From assembly GCA_008508345.1 (NCBI GenBank), contig QNGE01000937.1, positions 129,874 to 193,873 on the forward strand: DNA of 64,000 nt, read 5' to 3'. Source of the stretch: Paragonimus westermani. Its lineage: Eukaryota; Platyhelminthes; Trematoda; Plagiorchiida; Troglotrematidae. The position numbers and the translations under genes were made by a program. The notes under the pieces were generated by a model. It searched no databases, had not been told where the DNA came from, and saw only the letters and a program-made list of their open reading frames with translations. This document shows positions 63,735 to 64,000 of this stretch, in pieces (the first letter of the stretch is position 1; each line of letters opens with the position of its first letter).

Positions 63735-64000
63735 AGTCGGGTCATCGTCACCAGAGACAGCAATACGTTAGTGGTTCACACTGATGCTCAACTGCTACAC
63801 AACCATGAAGAAAAAGCAAACCCTATACAGAAAGGGAAGGAGAAAGGAGGGGACGGGAAGGGACCTAACTACTGAAAAGGACTACGTCCATATTCAAACA
63901 TTCAGCATCAAGGTGCCTACACCCTGCAAACAACACAACCGAGCTGCAAGTGAGAGTAAGGCGTCATCAGCGAGACAGCTTCCTTACGGCTTTCACTGCC
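63735..64000 (-). mobile_element. LINE family A, copy 5 (3' end only, cut by window edge)
   Basis: The 3' region of family A, including the block that reads gtggttcacactgatgctca on the plus strand. It aligns with 62585-62850 and 17610-17800. The rest of the element, if present, continues beyond base 64000. Confidence 0.8.

Larger units (their letters stand above)
62079..64000 (-). other. region upstream of the ch-TOG start exon
   Basis: Either a 5' UTR intron or intergenic DNA. It contains the 3' parts of two LINE family A copies in the same orientation. About 62.1-62.55 kb, closest to the start exon, shows no TATA box or other promoter element I can defend. Confidence 0.75.

Noticed and set aside
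1..64000. CRISPR array, operons, bacterial or phage genes
   Set aside because: The spliced metazoan gene and eukaryotic repeats exclude a prokaryotic source, and no regularly spaced direct repeats were seen.

Overview
The window is eukaryotic and holds one large gene on the minus strand. It encodes an XMAP215/Msps/ch-TOG microtubule polymerase (vertebrate CKAP5). I traced 27 coding exons, from the ATG at 62072 down to 1369. All junctions are GT-AG, every reading phase matches its neighbour, and the coding length is 5,526 nt (1,842 codons). The protein aligns along its length with the vertebrate family: five TOG domains, basic linkers and most of the C-terminal helical region. By comparison with the roughly 2,030-residue human protein, about the last 150-200 residues lie beyond base 1. 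Comparisons are made from memory of the family, since no search could be run.

The host is most likely a flatworm, probably a digenean trematode with a large genome (Fasciola- or Paragonimus-like). The reasons are six very small 5' introns (34-56 nt) followed by introns of up to 10.5 kb, a Penelope-like element, several degenerate non-LTR retrotransposons and tRNA-derived SINEs. The species cannot be settled from this window.

Layout: 62079-64000 lies upstream of the start exon and carries two LINE 3' ends. 60627-62078 is a compact block of exons 1-7 (TOG1 and most of TOG2). 50937-56231 holds exons 8-11 (end of TOG2, linker, TOG3). 36657-49823 holds exons 12-16 (end of TOG3, TOG4, linker). 32-34 kb and 21-22.5 kb hold exons 17-21 (TOG5 and start of the C-terminal region). 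1.3-12.4 kb holds exons 22-27 (C-terminal helical region). The large introns are filled with decayed repeats: a LINE family with a microsatellite tail (five copies), a LINE family with a C-terminal zinc finger, a Jockey/CR1-like family, a possible R2-like remnant, a Penelope-like remnant, a SINE family including a head-to-head palindromic pair, and a short TG-tailed repeat whose copies keep a common open frame. A 447-nt N gap sits at 39542-39988 and a single N at 45686.

No second protein-coding gene could be supported. The remaining open frames fall in introns or on the strand opposite real exons.
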